A stretch of DNA of 64,000 bases from Gnetum montanum. Its lineage: Eukaryota; Streptophyta; Gnetopsida; Gnetales; Gnetaceae. Shown piece after piece: positions 59,480-64,000 of the stretch. The translations under genes were made by a program, and so were the position numbers. The notes beneath the pieces were generated by a model, which saw only the letters and a list, made by a program, of their open reading frames with translations, had not been told where the DNA came from and did no database searches. The stretch spans positions 64,411 through 128,410 of the forward strand of contig MNCI01022394.1 in assembly GCA_015680685.1 (NCBI GenBank). Reading direction: 5' to 3'. How positions within the stretch are numbered: position 1 is the stretch's first letter; each line of letters begins with the position of its first letter.

Positions 59480-61020
59480 GCTCTCTATAAAATTTCCAGC
59501 TTAACCCAGAAGAAGAAATAGAAATAAAGAAGTTTAAACTGCAATAAAAATTATTGTTTATGTAGTTGGTTGGCGCATCTTCTGGAAGACATTTTATTAA
59601 ATTAGAAAGAAAAAGCAGCCCAAATTAAATAAGATTAAACTATAAAACATTTTGGTGTAGGGATGCAAGTTGCCTTAAAAATTTGACCTCACCTTCTCTA
59701 TTTGGCATCGTTGTCTGTCAACTTTCGGCAGCTTTCTTTAACTGCTACGTTAAAATATTATCTACCTGTTACGTGGGTTTCCATGGCAAATCTATCCCTA
59801 CTAAGTTACCAATACTGTGAGAGAATCTTTACTGCTTTTTCAAATTTATAACTTAAATAGCATTTGCTTTGCTCGATATTACCATTTTTCCAAATTTACA
59901 TCGTAAATATCATTTTGCTTTGCTGGATATTACCATTTTTCAGAATAAAGCTGTTTACAATGCTAAGCCTAGCAATTGCTCTAATGAGCTAAAGCAAATT
60001 CTCTTTATTATGTAAAAAATCTTTCCTGCCTTTTGTTAGCAAGTTTTTCAGAATCGATATATTTTAAATTGTTAAATTCCAGAAATGCTTCATGCATGGA
60101 GACGGAATTATGTGTCGACGTTTTTAAAAGTCTACGATGTCGGCTCATTTCTATTTTTGCTCACAAAAATACAAGTTTAAGAAGAGAATTGTTTGGATTT
60201 ATGTGCAAATAAGTCAACAAAGGCCCCTAATCAAGCATAATTGGCTAAGTTTTGATGGAGACCACCACTTTTCTTTTCCATTTTACAGGCATATTTGGCT
60301 AAGTATTGATGGAGACCGGCACTTTTCTTTTCCATTTTACAAATGGTCATGTGTTTTTCCCTTTCTTTTTAATGCTTTTCTTTTCCATTTTACAAGTGGT
60401 CATGGGGTTTTCCCTTTCTTTATAAGGCTTTCCAGTTCTTTTTAAAATTTGTTTGGCTTACTCTGATTTACCTGAATTTTCCATGCTTTGTTTATGTATC
60501 TACTGTACTATTGCATGCATAAAGAATAATTTAATTATGACCAAATGCAGCTGGCACCTTTAATAATTATTTTAGTGCATTTATCTAATTTAATTTAATG
60601 AGCTGGTAAAGGTAGTAAAGGATTTGGTGATAATTTAACCAAATTAACTATCTACATGGCATTATGTTATATTTTCAATGCTTTGCTTTATCTATGGTAC
60701 TTTTACCATTTGGAGTGATGGTAAGGTACTTGTTTCTTAGGCTCTAAAGCCTATGTTCAATCCTCCCAGGTCATTGTCTTAATGAAATGAGCATTGAGCC
60801 TTTGTGTGATAATCCACCAGCCTTCCTAAGACCCTACCTTGATAGGATAAGCCTTGGGCCTTTAAGTACTAAGTTTTTTGTCACATTTATTTAAAAAAAT
60901 TGCAGTTTCAAAAATTAATTTAAGAACTGCCTTTTCAATCCTTTACTTTATCCATGCTATCACAAAATAAATTGCAATTTGCATATCTCTGGAAATGCAA
61001 TTTCCAAATCTACCTTTTTT
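59480..61020. other. Spacer upstream of the NLR pseudogene, with tandem duplications
   Basis: No gene was found. A 51-bp imperfect duplication lies at about 59840-59941 (GATATTACCATTTTT at 59875 and 59926). At 60243-60430 a 54-bp unit with GGCTAAGTWTTGATGGAGAC is repeated, then a 53-bp unit with CTTTTCTTTTCCATTTTACA; the open frame 60137-60445 follows these repeats. A weak tRNA-like word lies near 60720-60775 (GTTCAATCCTCCCAGG). Confidence 0.6.
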
Positions 61021-61361
61021 TATTGATGAATAGTAAAATATCAAGGAGGGGCTGCTAGCTACATGTAAGAAGGCATATCTCCTTTGTTCAATTCTTTAAT
61101 AATTTGGCTGTAGCATTCTATGGTTCTATCATCTCTAAGATGAGTTCCTACAAGATGCTGAAGAATATGAATTCCACAACATAACTCCCTGAACTTTTTC
61201 AACTTTTGCATCTCACCTAGGAATTCCTCTTGAGCCTGACCATGAATGGAATCCATGATAGTCTTGTATAACAATTCCTAGGCATCTTCACTGCACAAGG
61301 GTTGTATTTTGTAAAGCCTCATGTCTCTATCTCTGGATGTAATTAGAATGATTAGACTTGT
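61021..61361 (-). pseudogene. Partial second copy of the NLR NB-ARC, cut by an LTR
   Basis: The minus strand encodes the part from RNBS-B (SRDRD near 61325-61340) to a segment after the GLPL position: an open stretch at 61059-61274 contains KKFRELCCGIHILQHLVGTH and RDDRTIECYSQIIKELN. It aligns with 57180-57545 of the main NLR pseudogene, and both have the same unusual residues at the GLPL position. It ends exactly where an LTR begins (61362). It is either a duplicated fragment or the remains of a second gene whose other half lies beyond element H. Confidence 0.85.
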
Positions 61362-62854
61362 TGTTGAGGCCAACCTCACCCATGCTAGGCATAGGGCCTT
61401 GACCAATAGTAATAACATAACAATTGCACTTTAAATTAGTTGCAAGGTTAGATATAGAGTTGTAGAGGTAATGTTCCCTAGAATTACAACTTGATGTGTA
61501 AACCTCTATTGAGATGCTTCTGAGTTCATATAGTATTTAAATTTACACGATGACCTTTTTGTGCTTATCCTTATTACTAGTAACAAGTGTCATCGATTTT
61601 CTATATCAAAAGTTGTTATTCTATGCATTTCACACCATTTCAAATGTCAAATATTGGTGGTGGTAGTTTTTCCATGTAGCGTTTGGCATGGCAAAGGCAG
61701 TTGGTGTTTGACGACAGTTAACAGAAATAGATGGTTTAGGGTTTAGGGTTTCTACCACAGGGCTGCTATGAAGAGAAAAGGACAGGGCCACTAGGAGAGG
61801 GGGGCAATAAGAAACAACAATCTCTAGAATTAGCAACAGCATCTGGTTGCCAATCTTTCTTTTTGAAATGAGTAGCGGTTGGCAGTGCATGTCCATCAAC
61901 AACCGCTATTTTATTTTGTTCTTCTATTTTTTCTAGCCACATGCAACACATCTTTTAGCCTCTTGTTGCTACGAGCTGCAGAAGATGGCCCTCTCTCTCT
62001 CTTCTGCCAGCAAGTGGTAGAACATGGCAGGAGCGTAAAATGCACGGCGAACATCAACAGCAGTCATAGGCAGATTGCATATGACAGTGTGCATGCCCTG
62101 CAGTAGAAATTACTGAACGACAATTTTCTATTTTCTCAAGTAGAAATAGACACATTTTCCTTTTTTCTCTCTCTTTTCTACCTACGTGGCAGAGACCAAC
62201 GCCCAAAAGCAGCGGTGCCAGCGTGTGGTCACAGGTGTACCCGATAGTGGATAGCGATTAGGGCCCTCTTCTAGGACATGACTAGTGGCTGAATCTTTCT
62301 TTTGCCTACGGCTCTTGAGCAACAACATGTGCACCATGTGAGGCATGGGTGGTTGCACGTGATTATAGCAAATAGCAGCAAGTTCTTTGTCTCTCGTTCC
62401 TGTGACCACTAGCGATTGCTGATAGATTCTAGACGATGAACGTGTAGGCAACGGTGAATGCCACAAAAGGTAGTTGTAGCTGATGAAGTGACGAACAACG
62501 GAGATCTTGAGTACAATCAATCCTGAGTTGAACCAACATCAAGAACCATAAACTTAGAGCACGAGATATATTTTAATTTTAATTTGAATTTTTGTTTTGT
62601 GTTATTTATTTTACTCAAAACTACACAAATATTTAATTTTGATTTTTATATGTTTTTCATAATAGAATGCTTCTAAAATTAAATTTAAGTTTCAATATTA
62701 TGTTTAAAATATTATTATTATTGTTTTATCACATAACTCTTTCCAGCTGAGACTATTACCGGGTTTCTGTACCTATATGGGAGGTGCCCTAGGCAATAGT
62801 CTCGTAAAACGAGTGTTCACAGGTATTTGCATGTCCAAAATTTATGTATCAACA
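61362..62854 (+). repeat. 5' LTR of element H
   Basis: It starts TGTTGAGGCC and ends GTATCAACA, giving a perfect 6-base inverted end TGTTGA/TCAACA. Length is 1493 bp. A short telomere-like run GTTTAGGGTTTAGGGTTT lies at 61735-61752. The open frames inside have no recognisable similarity. Confidence 0.75.
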
Positions 62855-62860
62855 CCTTTT

Positions 62861-62877
62861 TGGCTCTAGAAGGAGGG
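62861..62877 (+). other. Primer binding site of element H
   Basis: TGGCTCTAGAAGGAGGG, six bases after the LTR end. It is identical to the site of element C on the other strand at 21896-21912. Confidence 0.85.
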
Positions 62878-63371
62878 TAGTATCTCAACATTTTCTTTAT
62901 TTTCCTTTTATGTTTCTTTTTTTAAAAAAAATTATCATTTTTTATTATTGTCTATTTTTGTTTTTGCCTCCCTATTTTCAATTTTATTGCTCTATTTTAG
63001 TTTCATTTTCAAATCTCCAAATTTATATTCTAGCAATCCTTTTTTTAATTTGTTTTTCTGAACTTTAATTAAGGTGATTTAAATCATTTTACTTTCAATT
63101 TACTTTACTGAAATTTTGTAATTTCAATTTTACTTTTAAAAAAATAAAAATATAACATTCAAATTTTTTTTCATTTTCTTTAATTTTCACAATTTATTAG
63201 CATTTTACATTTCTTGCTATTTTTCATTTTATAAGTGACTCTTCTTACAGAACATCTCAATAAAGAACTCATACTCCTACCCCTAGTCAACTAGCTACTC
63301 GTCAATTTACTTTGAGAAAACAACGAGTTTCACTTTTTCCAGGTTCACTTCCTAAGAAACCTCAGACTAAG

Positions 63372-64000
63372 ATGGCAGCCCATCAACCCCCGACTCATTT
63401 GGTAAGAAACCCTTTTAATTTTAATAACTACCATGACATACTAAAATCCCTTCAAACCATAAACCTATTCTTCGATCCTACAACCCCTACGAATGATGCC
63501 CTCCAACACATACAATGTTTTGAAACTTTATTAGAGATCCACAACATTGTACATAATGATGTAGCATGTAGAATATTTGTAGCAACATTTAGGACCAATG
63601 CAATCCAATTGTTCTTAATGCTTCTTGATGTCTTTATTAACACATGGCAAAAGTTTTTGAATCAATTTGATCAATTTACTAGCCTTGCCATCGCATCAAG
63701 CAACTTTACTAGCCTAAGAAAGCTACATGGAGAAAATGTTAAGGATTATAACCTTAGATTCTTTCATCAACTTGCCTATGTGCCAAATGAGATGTGACCA
63801 CAACCAGATGGTATCCTCAACTTCTATCTCTCTACCATTGATCCATTCTTCACCTATGCTATCAAATCTGATCCCAACATAATGGAAATACAAGGTCCAA
63901 TGTCAAAAGCTGTGAAATTAGAGCAAATAACCCTTATGAATAGCATCCAAACCCAATTTGGGATGATGAGTGTTAGTAACCCTATGCAATCAAACCCACT
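63372..64000 (+). pseudogene. gag of element H (5' part)
   Basis: The start is taken at the ATG at 63372 (MAAHQPPTHLVRNPFNFNNY). It shows the retrotransposon gag pattern: an aromatic and Pro-rich N terminus, then LQHIQCFETLLEIHNIVHND, CRIFVATFRTNAIQLFLMLL, TWQKFLNQFDQFTS and GENVKDYNLRFFHQLAYVP. A TGA at 63795-63797 interrupts it, and the same frame continues to the window end (with FYLSTIDPFFTYAIKSDP). The upstream ATG-type start at 63312 lies in the leader and is less likely. Confidence 0.78.

Larger units (their letters stand above)
61362..64000 (+). mobile_element. Element H: Ty3/gypsy, 5' part
   Basis: The LTR is at 61362-62854, PBS at 62861-62877, a leader follows, and gag starts at 63372 and runs off the right edge. 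It is inserted in the NLR fragment to its left. The PBS is identical to that of element C, which suggests the same tRNA primer. The lineage cannot be fixed from gag alone. Confidence 0.82.

Noticed and set aside
60137-60445. 102-codon plus-strand open frame
   Set aside because: It follows 53- and 54-bp tandem repeats (HIWLSIDGD, HFSFPFY) and has no other support as a gene.

Overview
The window is nuclear DNA of a seed plant, most likely a gymnosperm. It is AT-rich, short of intact genes, and filled with old, heavily mutated LTR retrotransposons, with a decayed NB-LRR resistance gene near the right end. The gymnosperm call is an inference from the amount of slowly decaying Ty3/gypsy DNA; no species marker was found.

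Region 1-29.7 kb is a nest of elements, all read on the minus strand. A remnant of an Athila-like element (D, 26645-29674) was entered by a Tat-like Ty3/gypsy element (B, ending at 26644). B was then entered by a second copy of its own family (A, right edge 3310) and by a complete 18.3-kb Tat/Ogre-like element (C, 4970-23224). C keeps two LTRs, a primer binding site (PBS), a polypurine tract, gag, protease, reverse transcriptase, two RNase H domains (the second of archaeal type) and integrase, all broken by stop codons.

The most unusual part of the window is the 6-kb block of C between protease and reverse transcriptase. It holds a separate gene on the opposite (plus) strand with its own TATA box, about eight exons with GT-AG introns, and a 3' end. 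Its second and third exons resemble an FCP1/NIF-type HAD phosphatase domain that has lost its catalytic aspartates. The middle looks like a plant-transposon (mobile-domain-like) module and the end is a coiled coil. Arrays built on GCGTATACGC-like and GCGTAAACG-like words lie in its leader, its first intron, the element's 5' leader and both LTRs. Two other tandem arrays flank the block.

Region 30-31.5 kb is a fragment of an RTE-type LINE with tRNA-like fragments. Region 34.4-51.6 kb carries two more Athila-like elements (E and F, minus strand) arranged head to tail with their LTRs abutting at 41.7 kb. 51.6-55.3 kb is spacer with small tandem duplications.

Region 55.3-59.3 kb is a multi-exon NB-LRR gene on the minus strand (N-terminal helical domain, NB-ARC, winged helix, LRRs). 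It is a pseudogene, with at least five in-frame stops, a frameshift and two in-frame tandem duplications. A second partial NB-ARC copy (61021-61361) is cut by the 5' LTR of a plus-strand Ty3/gypsy element (H, 61362 to beyond the window end), whose PBS matches that of element C exactly and whose gag begins at 63372.
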